From Roseibium marinum (GTDB lineage: Bacteria > Pseudomonadota > Alphaproteobacteria > Rhizobiales > Stappiaceae), in NCBI RefSeq assembly GCF_002906165.1, contig NZ_PPCN01000020.1:18897-82896 (forward strand): a stretch of DNA of 64,000 nucleotides. Reading direction: 5' to 3'. The notes under the pieces were generated by a model, which did not search any database, had not been told where the DNA came from, and was given only the letters and a program-made list of their open reading frames with translations. Positions within the stretch are counted from its first letter, which is position 1. Each line of letters starts with the position of its first letter. This document shows positions 16,690 to 24,988 of this stretch, piece by piece. Made by a program: the position numbers and the translations under genes.

Positions 16690-18083
16690 AATATTCCGAA
16701 TACGGCACTCCGGTAAAGATCGCGTATATCGGCGGGGGATCGCTCAACTGGGCGTTGAACCTGATGTCGGATCTGGCGCATGACACGCGCCTGGCCGCGG
16801 AGGTCAGGCTTTTCGACATTGACCGCGCCGCTGCCGATCGCAATGAGCGGATCGGCGCCCGTTTCGCCGGCGTTTCGAGGGGAACGCCGGCGCGGTATCG
16901 CACCGTGGCGAGGATCGAGGATGCCCTAGACCAGGCCGATGTGGTGGTGATTTCCATCCTGCCCGGCCGGTTCGCCGACATGGCGAACGACATCGAGATC
17001 CCCGCAGGATACGGCATACCCCAGGCGGTCGGCGACACGGTCGGCCCGGGCGGTTTCGTGCGCGCCTTGCGCGCGGTGCCGATTTTTCTGGAAATCGGCA
17101 AGGCGATCCGCGACCACGCGCCGAATGCCTTCGTCTGCAACCTGACCAACCCGATGAGCGTCCTGACAGGCGCTCTCTACCGGACTTTTCCGGATATCAA
17201 ATGCTGGGGCGAATGCCACGAGGTCACCAAGATCCGCAAACTCGCCGCGTGGATCGCCAACCGGGAGGCCGGCGAGACGCGCTGGGATTTCCGCGATATC
17301 GACGTGAATGTCCTCGGCATCAACCATTTCACCTTCGTCGACCGCATCACCCTGGCGGACCGGGACTTGATGCCGGCCTACAGGAAATTCGCGGCGGATC
17401 ATGCGGACGCCGGCTGGAGGGAGCGCGAGCCCGCGCCTGACGACGAACATGCGCGCTATTTCGAAGACCGGAACCGCGTGAAATTCGATCTCCTCAACCG
17501 GTTCGGCATCGCGGCCGCGGCGGGCGACCGTCATCTGGCCGAATTCCTGCCCGCCGGGGACTATCTGAAAAGCCACGCGGCCTGGGGATTTACGCTCACG
17601 CCGGTGGACTTTCGCATCCGCTATCAGGAGCAAAAACGCGCGCGCGCCGAAGATCTCGCCAGCGCAAAAGCCGAGCCCCGCGCCGTGCGCTCCGATGAAG
17701 CCCTGATCGACCAGATCGCCGCGCTCATGGGACAAGGCAAACACGTTTCCAACGTCAACCTGCCGAACCGGGGCCAACTGGAAGGACTGGACCTGGACGC
17801 AATCGTCGAGACAAACGCGGTGTTCCTGGAAGGGGAAATTACCCCGATTAATGCTGGCGGACTTCCGCCGGAACTGGAAAAGATCGTTCTGGATCACTCC
17901 AGACGGCAAATGGGGCTGCTGACCGCCCTGGCAGAGGGAAACTACCGCAGCCTCGCTCCGCTGTTTTGCTCAGATCCGCTTGTCCGAGACCTGACAGAAC
18001 GGGATGCGCACGCAATGTTCCAGGAAATGATTTCTTCAACGGCCCATCTGCTTCCCTCCCGTCTTGCGGCGGAGGCGGCCTGA
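16686..18083 (+). CDS. Family 4 glycoside hydrolase, alpha-galacturonidase (CHEV type)
   Basis: A 465-residue GH4 enzyme. GH4 glycosidases need NAD+ and a divalent metal and cleave by an oxidation-elimination route. IAYIGGGSLNW near the N-terminus is the nucleotide site, NLTNPMSVLT holds the conserved Asn, and Cys177-His178-Glu179-Val180 is the CHEV motif described for alpha-galacturonidases, differing from the usual CH(S/N) motifs of GH4 glucosidases. It would release galacturonate from short galacturonides in the cytoplasm. The stop overlaps the start of the first permease gene (TGATG). GH28, GH105 and the ABC system in the same operon support the role. Confidence 0.88.
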   Translation: MKYSEYGTPVKIAYIGGGSLNWALNLMSDLAHDTRLAAEVRLFDIDRAAADRNERIGARFAGVSRGTPARYRTVARIEDALDQADVVVISILPGRFADMANDIEIPAGYGIPQAVGDTVGPGGFVRALRAVPIFLEIGKAIRDHAPNAFVCNLTNPMSVLTGALYRTFPDIKCWGECHEVTKIRKLAAWIANREAGETRWDFRDIDVNVLGINHFTFVDRITLADRDLMPAYRKFAADHADAGWREREPAPDDEHARYFEDRNRVKFDLLNRFGIAAAAGDRHLAEFLPAGDYLKSHAAWGFTLTPVDFRIRYQEQKRARAEDLASAKAEPRAVRSDEALIDQIAALMGQGKHVSNVNLPNRGQLEGLDLDAIVETNAVFLEGEITPINAGGLPPELEKIVLDHSRRQMGLLTALAEGNYRSLAPLFCSDPLVRDLTERDAHAMFQEMISSTAHLLPSRLAAEAA

Positions 18084-18967
18084 TGGGAGGCGACAACAGA
18101 TATCTCGGCTATTTCTATGTCGCCCCGTATGTCGCGGGCCTGCTGCTGTTCACGGCATTCCCTTTCGCCGCATCCTTCTACCTGAGCTTTACCGATTACG
18201 ATCTGCTCTCCACGCCCAGATGGACGGGGCTGGACAACTATCACAAGCTGTTCACCCGCGACCGCACGTTCGACAAGTCTCTGAAGGTCACGCTGCTCTA
18301 TGTCTTCATGACCGTGCCGATCAAGCTCGCCTTCGCGCTGCTGATCGCGGTGATCCTGAACTACCGGCTGAAGGCGATCAATTTCTTCCGCACGGCCTAC
18401 TACGTGCCTTCCATCCTCGGCGGATCGATCGCGATTGCCGTCCTGTGGCGCTACATCTTCGCCAAGAGCGGCCTCGTCAACATGATCATCGGTCTCGTCG
18501 GACTGGAACCCGTCAACTGGTTCGGCGACCCCCAGAACGCACTGATCACCATCACCCTGCTGCGCTGCTGGCAGTTCGGCTCGGCCATGGTGATCTTCCT
18601 CGCCGCCCTGCAATCGGTCGACAAGTCGCTCTATGAGGCGGCGTCCATCGACGGCGCCAACCCTTGGCATCTGTTCCGCTACATCACCCTGCCGCTGATC
18701 ACGCCGGTAATCTTCTTCAACCTGATCATGCAGACGGTCCAGGCCTTCCAGGAGTTCAACGGTCCCTACATCATCACCGAGGGAGGACCCCTGAAATCCA
18801 CCTACCTCCTGCCCCTCTACATTTATGAAAAGGCCTTCAAGAGCTTCGACATGGGCTACGCCTCCGCGATTGCCTGGGCGCTCTTCGCGATCATCATGAT
18901 CCTGACCCTTGCCGCCTTCTGGTCGTCCAAGAAATGGGTCTACTACGCCGGCGACAAGAGGAGCTGA
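18083..18967 (+). CDS. Carbohydrate ABC transporter permease, MalF-type
   Basis: A 294-residue inner-membrane permease with six hydrophobic segments and the cytoplasmic EAA loop EAASIDGANPWHLFRYITLPLITP, which docks on the ATPase. It belongs to the CUT1 group that moves oligosaccharides. The start ATG overlaps the GH4 stop; a longer frame to 17966 would run inside GH4 and is rejected. Together with the next permease, ATPase and binding protein it makes a full importer, presumably for oligogalacturonides. Confidence 0.93.
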   Translation: MGGDNRYLGYFYVAPYVAGLLLFTAFPFAASFYLSFTDYDLLSTPRWTGLDNYHKLFTRDRTFDKSLKVTLLYVFMTVPIKLAFALLIAVILNYRLKAINFFRTAYYVPSILGGSIAIAVLWRYIFAKSGLVNMIIGLVGLEPVNWFGDPQNALITITLLRCWQFGSAMVIFLAALQSVDKSLYEAASIDGANPWHLFRYITLPLITPVIFFNLIMQTVQAFQEFNGPYIITEGGPLKSTYLLPLYIYEKAFKSFDMGYASAIAWALFAIIMILTLAAFWSSKKWVYYAGDKRS

Positions 18968-18970
18968 CCG

Positions 18971-19888
18971 ATGACCGCCTCTTTCGACCTGAACCCGCAA
19001 AACCTGCTGTCCACAAGCGAGCCGGCAACCGCCATGGAAATCAAGCTGCGCCGCCGCGGCCGGATTTCCAGCGCCATGCGCTACAGCGTTCTGCTGATCT
19101 TCGGCCTGATCATGCTCTATCCGCTGATCTGGCTGATCGGCGCCTCGTTCAAGACCAACTCCGAGATTTTCGCGAGCCCGTCCTTCTGGCCCAAGGATCC
19201 GACGCTGTCCGGCTACATCAAGGGCTGGGAGACTTCCACGCCCTACACCTTCGGCCGGTTTTTCTGGAACACCTTCCTGATCATCACGCCGAAGGTCATC
19301 GGCACGGCCATCTCCTGCACCCTCGTCGCCTACGGTTTCGCCCGGTTCGATTTTCCCGGCAAACGCATCCTGTTCATGACGGTGATCGCGACCCTGCTGC
19401 TGCCGAACGTGGTGACCCGCATCCCGCAGTATCTGCTGTTCCGCGACATCGGCTGGCTCGACAGCTTCCTGCCGCTCTGGGTGCCCTCGGCCGTCGCGGG
19501 AGATGCCTTTTTCGTCTTCATGCTGATCCAGTTTCTGCGGGCCATACCCAGGGACATGGAAGAGGCGGCAAGGGTCGATGGCGCCAACACGCTTCAGACG
19601 CTGTTCTATATCGTCGTGCCGATGCTGATGCCAGCCATCGTCTCCGTCTGCCTCTTCCAGTTCATGTGGACCATGAACGATTTCCTCGGGCCGCTGATCT
19701 ATCTCTCCTCGATCGACAAGTACCCGGTCAGTCTGGCCCTCAAACTGTCCATCGACACGACGGAGGCCTTCGACTGGAACCAGATCCTGGCCATGTCCGT
19801 GCTGGCGCTCGCGCCGTCCCTGACGGTGTTTTTCATCGCACAAAAATACTTCATCGAAGGCATCTCGACAGGAGGGGTCAAAGGCTGA
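18971..19888 (+). CDS. Carbohydrate ABC transporter permease, MalG-type
   Basis: A 305-residue second permease of the CUT1 importer. Six hydrophobic segments; EAA loop EEAARVDGANTLQTLFYIVVPMLMP; the N-terminal ~40 residues before the first segment are polar and cytoplasmic. It starts 3 bases after the first permease ends and overlaps the ATPase gene by one base (TGATG), so expression is coupled. Confidence 0.93.
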   Translation: MTASFDLNPQNLLSTSEPATAMEIKLRRRGRISSAMRYSVLLIFGLIMLYPLIWLIGASFKTNSEIFASPSFWPKDPTLSGYIKGWETSTPYTFGRFFWNTFLIITPKVIGTAISCTLVAYGFARFDFPGKRILFMTVIATLLLPNVVTRIPQYLLFRDIGWLDSFLPLWVPSAVAGDAFFVFMLIQFLRAIPRDMEEAARVDGANTLQTLFYIVVPMLMPAIVSVCLFQFMWTMNDFLGPLIYLSSIDKYPVSLALKLSIDTTEAFDWNQILAMSVLALAPSLTVFFIAQKYFIEGISTGGVKG

Positions 19889-21009
19889 TGGCCGAGTTGC
19901 AACTGAAATCCGTCGAGAAGACCTACGGCAGCGGCTTCAAGGCCGTGCACGGCATCGACCTCACCGTGGGAGAAGGCGAATTCATGGTGCTTGTCGGTCC
20001 GTCCGGCTGCGCCAAGTCGACCACCCTGCGGATGATCGCCGGCCTGGAAACGATCACCGGCGGCGAGATCCGCATCGGCGACCGTGTCGTCAACGACATC
20101 GTTCCGGGCAAGCGCGGCATCGCCATGGTGTTCCAGAATTACGCGCTCTACCCGCACATGAAGGTGAAGAACAACCTGTCCTTCGGATTGCGCCTGAAGC
20201 GCCGGCCCAAAGCCGAAATCGACGACGCGACCCAGGACGTCTCGAAGGTTCTGGAGATCGAGGAGCTTCTGGAGCGGCTGCCGAAACAGCTTTCGGGCGG
20301 CCAGGCCCAGCGCGTCGCGGTCGGAAGGGCGCTGATCAAGCACCCGGAAGTGTTCCTGTTCGACGAACCGCTCTCCAATCTCGACGCCAAGCTGCGCGCC
20401 TATATGCGGGTGCGCATCACCGATCTCCACAAGCGTCTGAAAGCGGAAGGCCGCCCGGCGACCGTCGTCTATGTCACCCATGACCAGGTGGAAGCCATGA
20501 CCATGGGCGACCGGATCTGCGTCATGCGGGAGGGCCACATCATGCAGGTTGCCGACCCGGCAACCCTCTATGAACGTCCCGCCAACGCCTTTGTCGCCGG
20601 CTTCATCGGCATGCCGGAAATGAACATTGTGGACGCGGTTCTGATGACCAACCGGGTGCCCCACATCACGATAGGCGACCAGACCATCCAGGTTGACGAA
20701 GGTCTTGGCGAGCGGCTCAGCGAGACAACGGGTCCTGTGAAGTTCGGCATTCGCCCCCAGCATCTGGAACTCTGCCCGCCGGGCACGGAAAACGCGCTTT
20801 CGGGAACCGTGACCACTGTCGAGTTCCTGGGTCACGAAATCAATCTTCATATCGGCATCCACGGCCAGATCTTTGTCGCCGTGGTGCCAAGCGACCATCT
20901 CACCGCAATTCCGAAACGCGGAGACGCTGTCGCACTCAAACCTATCGGACACCGGATTCATCTGTTCGACAGGTACAGCGAGGAAAACATCTCGCTTGCC
21001 GGACTTTAA
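19888..21009 (+). CDS. Sugar ABC transporter ATP-binding protein (UgpC/MsmK type)
   Basis: A 373-residue ATPase. Walker A is GPSGCAKST (Ala for the usual second Gly), the signature is LSGGQAQRVAVGRAL, Walker B is VFLFDEPLSNLD, and the switch His is in VTHDQVEAM. The ~130-residue C-terminal part is the regulatory TOBE region found in MalK-like proteins (KFGIRPQHLEL). It powers the two permeases encoded just upstream. ATG 19888 overlaps the permease stop. Confidence 0.96.
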   Translation: MAELQLKSVEKTYGSGFKAVHGIDLTVGEGEFMVLVGPSGCAKSTTLRMIAGLETITGGEIRIGDRVVNDIVPGKRGIAMVFQNYALYPHMKVKNNLSFGLRLKRRPKAEIDDATQDVSKVLEIEELLERLPKQLSGGQAQRVAVGRALIKHPEVFLFDEPLSNLDAKLRAYMRVRITDLHKRLKAEGRPATVVYVTHDQVEAMTMGDRICVMREGHIMQVADPATLYERPANAFVAGFIGMPEMNIVDAVLMTNRVPHITIGDQTIQVDEGLGERLSETTGPVKFGIRPQHLELCPPGTENALSGTVTTVEFLGHEINLHIGIHGQIFVAVVPSDHLTAIPKRGDAVALKPIGHRIHLFDRYSEENISLAGL

Positions 21010-21033
21010 GTCTGATCGTCATGGGAGGAAGAA

Positions 21034-22311
21034 ATGACAGGATTGAAACTTGGCCTTGGTGCATTGCTGACCGCAACCGCACTTGCAACAACAGTTTGCG
21101 CCGCGGGCGCGGTGGAATTGCGCATGAGCTGGTGGGGTGGCGACAGCCGCCACGAAGCCACCCAGGCGGCCCTGAAGGTGTGCGGTGAAAAACACGGCCA
21201 CACGATCAAGCCGGAATTCACGGGCTGGTCGGGTCACCTGGAAAAGGTCACCACGCAGATCGCCGGCGGGACCGAAGCCGACATCATGCAGATCAACTGG
21301 CCGTGGCTGCCGCTGTTCTCCTCCAACGGCGAAGGCTTCGCCGATCTGAAGGAGCTTTCCGGCGTCATCGAGCTGGACAACTGGACCGATGCCCAGCTGG
21401 ATTCGACTTCCGTGAACGGCCATATCAACGGCCTGCCGGTTTCCACCACCGGACGTGTCTTCTTCTTCAACAAGACCACCTTCGACAAGGCAGGCGTCCC
21501 GCTGCCGGCAACCTGGGACGAGCTGTTCGCAGCCGCCCGGCAGATCCGCGAGAACCTCGGCGAAGAGTATTATCCGCTCAACGCCATCAAGGAGACCGCG
21601 GCCTTGCTGGTTTCGCTCTACACCACCCAGCAGACAGGCAAGGATCTCATCGATCCCGCAACCGTCACCGTTGCCTGGACACCGGAAGAACTGGCTGCGG
21701 GCATCGAGCTTTACGGCAAGATGATGAAATCCGGCGTGACGATGACCCAGGAAGAGGCCAACGCCGCCGGAAACGCCAACCTTTATGAAAAGCCGGAATG
21801 GACGGATGGGCGTATCGCCGGATCCTACGAATGGGACTCGACCTACTTCAAATTCTCCGACCCCCTTCAAGAGGGCCAGAACCTCGTTCCGGTCAAAATC
21901 CTGACGGGCGAAGGCGCACAGACGGAAGGCATCTACCGCAAGCCGTCGATGATGTTCTCCATCTCGAAGCGCTCCGAGAACCAGGAAGCGGCCGGCCAGA
22001 TCCTCAACTGCCTGCTCAACGAGCCTGAAGGGATCGAGGCACTCGGCACGACCCGCGGACTGCCGGCGTCAAAGGCCGCATCAAGCCAGTTGAAGGATGC
22101 AGGCAGCATCAAGCCTGAGCTGGCGGATGCCAACGCCATCATCATGGCGGCTTCCGGCCCCACCGTATCGCCGCTGAACGAACATCCGGACGTCCGCGCG
22201 ATCTTCCTGGATACACTTGAAGAATATGCCTACGGGCAGATCGATGCCAACGCGGCCGCCGAGCAGATCATCGACGGCGTCAACGAAGCCATCGAGGAAT
22301 ACCGTCCCTGA
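21034..22311 (+). CDS. Sugar ABC transporter substrate-binding protein
   Basis: A 425-residue periplasmic binding protein of the cluster B (MalE-like) kind. Residues 1-27 form a Sec signal peptide (LGALLTATALATTVCAAGA). The mature protein begins VELRMSWWGGDSR and has DIMQINWPWLPLF and GLPVSTTGRVFFFNKTTFDKAGV, as in pectic-oligosaccharide binding proteins of the TogB type. GGGAGGAAGA precedes the ATG. It is followed by a strong hairpin at 22321. It should capture oligogalacturonides for the importer. Confidence 0.92.
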   Translation: MTGLKLGLGALLTATALATTVCAAGAVELRMSWWGGDSRHEATQAALKVCGEKHGHTIKPEFTGWSGHLEKVTTQIAGGTEADIMQINWPWLPLFSSNGEGFADLKELSGVIELDNWTDAQLDSTSVNGHINGLPVSTTGRVFFFNKTTFDKAGVPLPATWDELFAAARQIRENLGEEYYPLNAIKETAALLVSLYTTQQTGKDLIDPATVTVAWTPEELAAGIELYGKMMKSGVTMTQEEANAAGNANLYEKPEWTDGRIAGSYEWDSTYFKFSDPLQEGQNLVPVKILTGEGAQTEGIYRKPSMMFSISKRSENQEAAGQILNCLLNEPEGIEALGTTRGLPASKAASSQLKDAGSIKPELADANAIIMAASGPTVSPLNEHPDVRAIFLDTLEEYAYGQIDANAAAEQIIDGVNEAIEEYRP

Positions 22312-22320
22312 ACAATCGGG

Positions 22321-22344
22321 GGCGGCCGGGTTCCCCCGGCCGCC
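22321..22344 (+). promoter_or_regulatory. Intercistronic hairpin after the sugar-binding protein gene
   Basis: GGCGGCCGGG and its perfect complement are separated by TTCC, giving a 10-bp stem with a tetraloop. No U-tract follows, so it is less likely a terminator than a 3' end protector that lets the binding protein be made in excess over the downstream hydrolases. Confidence 0.7.
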
Positions 22345-22372
22345 TCCTGTTCGCTTTGACCGCAGTGTTTCA

Positions 22373-23881
22373 ATGACCCTACTCAAGCTCATTGCCGTTT
22401 CATCGAGGACGGCAACCGTGCTCCTCGCGCCTGCCGGGGCGAAATATGCCCTGCCGGAGCCGGTGGGGTTCGTATTGACGTCGCTGACGGACGGAGAGTC
22501 CGTTTCCGGCCGCACCGAGCGGGCCGTCCTGCAGTTGAACGATCTGCAACCGGACACCGGCTACAGCCTGACCTGCATGTTCGGCAACATCGAGTTCCGC
22601 ACGAAGCAATGTCTTGGGGCGATAGACATCGTCGCCCATGGCGCCGATACCTCCGCTGCGGACAATTCGCTCGCCATCCAGGCGGCCATAAATTCCGTGC
22701 CCGACGGCGGCACGCTTCTGGTTCCGCCCGGCTGTTTCATGACCGGTCCGCTGTTCCTGTGCTCCCGCATGACCGTGCATCTGGCGCAAGGCGCTGAGCT
22801 CGCCGCCATCGGCGACTGGCAGGACTGGCCGATCCTTGAAGAGCGCGACGCGGCAGGCCGCGTCATCGGCACCTGGGAGGGGCTTCCGGAAAGAAGCTTC
22901 GCGGCCCTGATCACAGCAATCGGCTGCACGGACATTACCCTGACCGGAGCCGGAATTATCGACGGTGGCGGCGACCGGGGCGACTGGTGGACATGGCCGA
23001 AGGAAACAAGGCGCGGCGCCCGCCGGCCGAGAACGGTTTTCCTGGCCCATTGCGAACACGTGCTCATGTCCGGCCTGACGATCCGCAATTCGCCCTCATG
23101 GACCGTCCATCCCTTCCACAGCCGCCACGTCACCGCGGTCGGACTGAAGATCGAGAACCCGCCGAACAGCCCCAACACCGACGGTCTGAACCCGGAATGC
23201 TGCGAGGAGACCGACCTGACCGGCATCCATTTTTCGGTCGGCGACGACTGTATCGCCGTCAAGTCCGGCAAACGCGACGGGGACCGCGTCGACCACCTCG
23301 CGCCGACACGAAACCTGACCATCAGCCATTGCCTGATGGAAAAAGGCCACGGCGCGGTGGTGCTCGGATCGGAAATGAGCGGCGGGATCAGCGGTGTCAG
23401 GATTGAACACTGCCGTTTCCTCGGCACCGACCGCGGCCTGAGGATCAAGACACGCCGGGGCCGTGGTGGACGGGTCGCCGATATTTCGATGACGGATGTC
23501 GACATGGATCGCGTCGCCACCGCCTTTGCCGCCAATGCCTTCTATTTCTGCGATGCCGACGGAACCTCCAATGCCGTCCAGTCCCGGGACCCGGCTCCGG
23601 TGGACGACACCACGCCGCGGATCACGGCCATCACGCTGAAGAACGTTACGGCGACCAATGTGCAATTGGCGGCCGTCGCCCTTCTCGGTCTTCCCGAAGC
23701 CCCGTTTTCGGATATCCGCATAGAGAACATGCTGGTGTCCTTCGATCCGGATGCCGTTGCCGATGTGCCGCTCATGGCCTGCCGGGTCCCTGCCTGCCGA
23801 CATGAGGCTATTCTTGCTCAATTCGCGGAAGTCGATGGCGGAATAACTCTTGCCCCCAAGGACGAACGCCATGCTGACTGA
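22373..23881 (+). CDS. Family 28 glycoside hydrolase (exo-polygalacturonase type), cytoplasmic
   Basis: A 502-residue GH28 right-handed beta-helix enzyme. The catalytic set is present: Asn268-Thr-Asp270 (NTDG), Gly-Asp291-Asp292, Gly-His326-Gly, and Arg357-Ile-Lys359. The N-terminus (MTLLKLIAVSSRTATVLLAP) begins a beta domain, not a convincing signal peptide, so the enzyme probably works in the cytoplasm on imported oligogalacturonides. The first ~85 residues resemble the N-terminal fibronectin-like domain of Thermotoga/Erwinia exo-acting GH28 enzymes. It overlaps the GH105 gene by 11 bases. Confidence 0.93.
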   Translation: MTLLKLIAVSSRTATVLLAPAGAKYALPEPVGFVLTSLTDGESVSGRTERAVLQLNDLQPDTGYSLTCMFGNIEFRTKQCLGAIDIVAHGADTSAADNSLAIQAAINSVPDGGTLLVPPGCFMTGPLFLCSRMTVHLAQGAELAAIGDWQDWPILEERDAAGRVIGTWEGLPERSFAALITAIGCTDITLTGAGIIDGGGDRGDWWTWPKETRRGARRPRTVFLAHCEHVLMSGLTIRNSPSWTVHPFHSRHVTAVGLKIENPPNSPNTDGLNPECCEETDLTGIHFSVGDDCIAVKSGKRDGDRVDHLAPTRNLTISHCLMEKGHGAVVLGSEMSGGISGVRIEHCRFLGTDRGLRIKTRRGRGGRVADISMTDVDMDRVATAFAANAFYFCDADGTSNAVQSRDPAPVDDTTPRITAITLKNVTATNVQLAAVALLGLPEAPFSDIRIENMLVSFDPDAVADVPLMACRVPACRHEAILAQFAEVDGGITLAPKDERHAD

Positions 23882-24965
23882 CTTTTTCGACCGGTATGCA
23901 ACAGACTACAAACCCTACAAGAGCGGCAACTGGTGCTACGAGGACGGCCTGATCTACCGCGGCCTGGAACTGCTTCACATGGCCAGCGGCGAAAGCCGGT
24001 GGCTTGCCCATCTCAAGCGTCTCGTGGATGCGCAAATCCTGCCCGGGCCGAAGCTCTCCGGCTATGTCCTGTCCGAATACAATATCGACAACGTCAGGGC
24101 GGGCGGCGCCCTGCTGTACCTCGACATGCTCACGGGCGACCCGAGATATCTCGCCTGCGCCGACCTTCTCGCCGAACAGCTCGCCACCCATCCACGCACG
24201 AAATCCGGTGTCTACTGGCACAAGGCACGCTACCCTTGGCAGATCTGGCTGGATGGCCTTTATATGGCCGCCCCCTTTCAGATCGCCTATGCCCATGCGC
24301 GCAACGAACCGGAGCTGATCCGCGACTCCCTGACTCAGATCGAAATTGCGCTCAAGGAAACCTATGTCCCTGAAACCGGGCTTTACGCCCATGGCTATGA
24401 CGAGATCCGCCATCAGGTATGGGCCGACCCGCAGACGGGCAGATCGCAGGCGCACTGGGCCCGGGCACTCGGCTGGCTGTGCATGTGCCTGGTGGACGTT
24501 GCCGACCTGATCGGACCTGAAACCTTTTCACCGCTGCGCCAGCAGACCACCGACCTCCTGAACCGCATACTCGAGCTGCGCACGAAGGACGGTCTCTGGC
24601 TTCAGATAATCGATGCGCCCGATCTTGAAGGCAATTACCCGGAGACATCCGCCTCGGCGATGTTCGTCTACGCGCTGGAGCGCGCGCAGGCCCTCGAACT
24701 CATCGCCCCGGTCCACGAGGATCTTATGGGAAGCCTGATCGCGCACTCGGTCAGTCCGGGCGCCGACGGCAGGACCCGCATGTACGGCATCTGCGAAGTT
24801 GCAGGCCTCGGAGGCTTCGAAGGCATCTACCGCAATGGAACGCCGGAATACTATCTGAGCGAACCCGTTGTGGAAGACGATCCGAAGGGCGTCGGGCCGC
24901 TGATGATGGGCGCCGCGACGATCATGATGAACAGGACATCCGAAGACCTCGCCGCGCTCCCCTGA
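23871..24965 (+). CDS. Family 105 unsaturated galacturonyl hydrolase
   Basis: A 364-residue alpha6/alpha6-barrel enzyme of the YteR/YesR group that hydrolyses the 4,5-unsaturated galacturonyl residue left by pectate or rhamnogalacturonan lyases. WQIWLDGLYMAAPF carries the catalytic Asp128, and SQAHWARALGWLCM and GNYPETSASAMFVYAL are family-conserved segments. No signal peptide. Its product, unsaturated galacturonate, is what KdgF, KduI and KduD handle, which links this operon to the one at 1020-2918. It is the last gene of the galacturonide operon and converges on the subtilase gene with a 23-base gap. Confidence 0.92.
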   Translation: MLTDFFDRYATDYKPYKSGNWCYEDGLIYRGLELLHMASGESRWLAHLKRLVDAQILPGPKLSGYVLSEYNIDNVRAGGALLYLDMLTGDPRYLACADLLAEQLATHPRTKSGVYWHKARYPWQIWLDGLYMAAPFQIAYAHARNEPELIRDSLTQIEIALKETYVPETGLYAHGYDEIRHQVWADPQTGRSQAHWARALGWLCMCLVDVADLIGPETFSPLRQQTTDLLNRILELRTKDGLWLQIIDAPDLEGNYPETSASAMFVYALERAQALELIAPVHEDLMGSLIAHSVSPGADGRTRMYGICEVAGLGGFEGIYRNGTPEYYLSEPVVEDDPKGVGPLMMGAATIMMNRTSEDLAALP

Positions 24966-24988
24966 AGGCAAAGCTCATCTGGAGAATT

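Noticed and set aside
17942..19843. A 633-codon open frame on the minus strand opposite the GH4 and permease genes
   Set aside because: It is the mirror of GC-rich coding sequence; the translation is a Gln/Arg/Asp/Gly-rich low-complexity string with no motif, while the plus strand holds clear GH4 and permease families.
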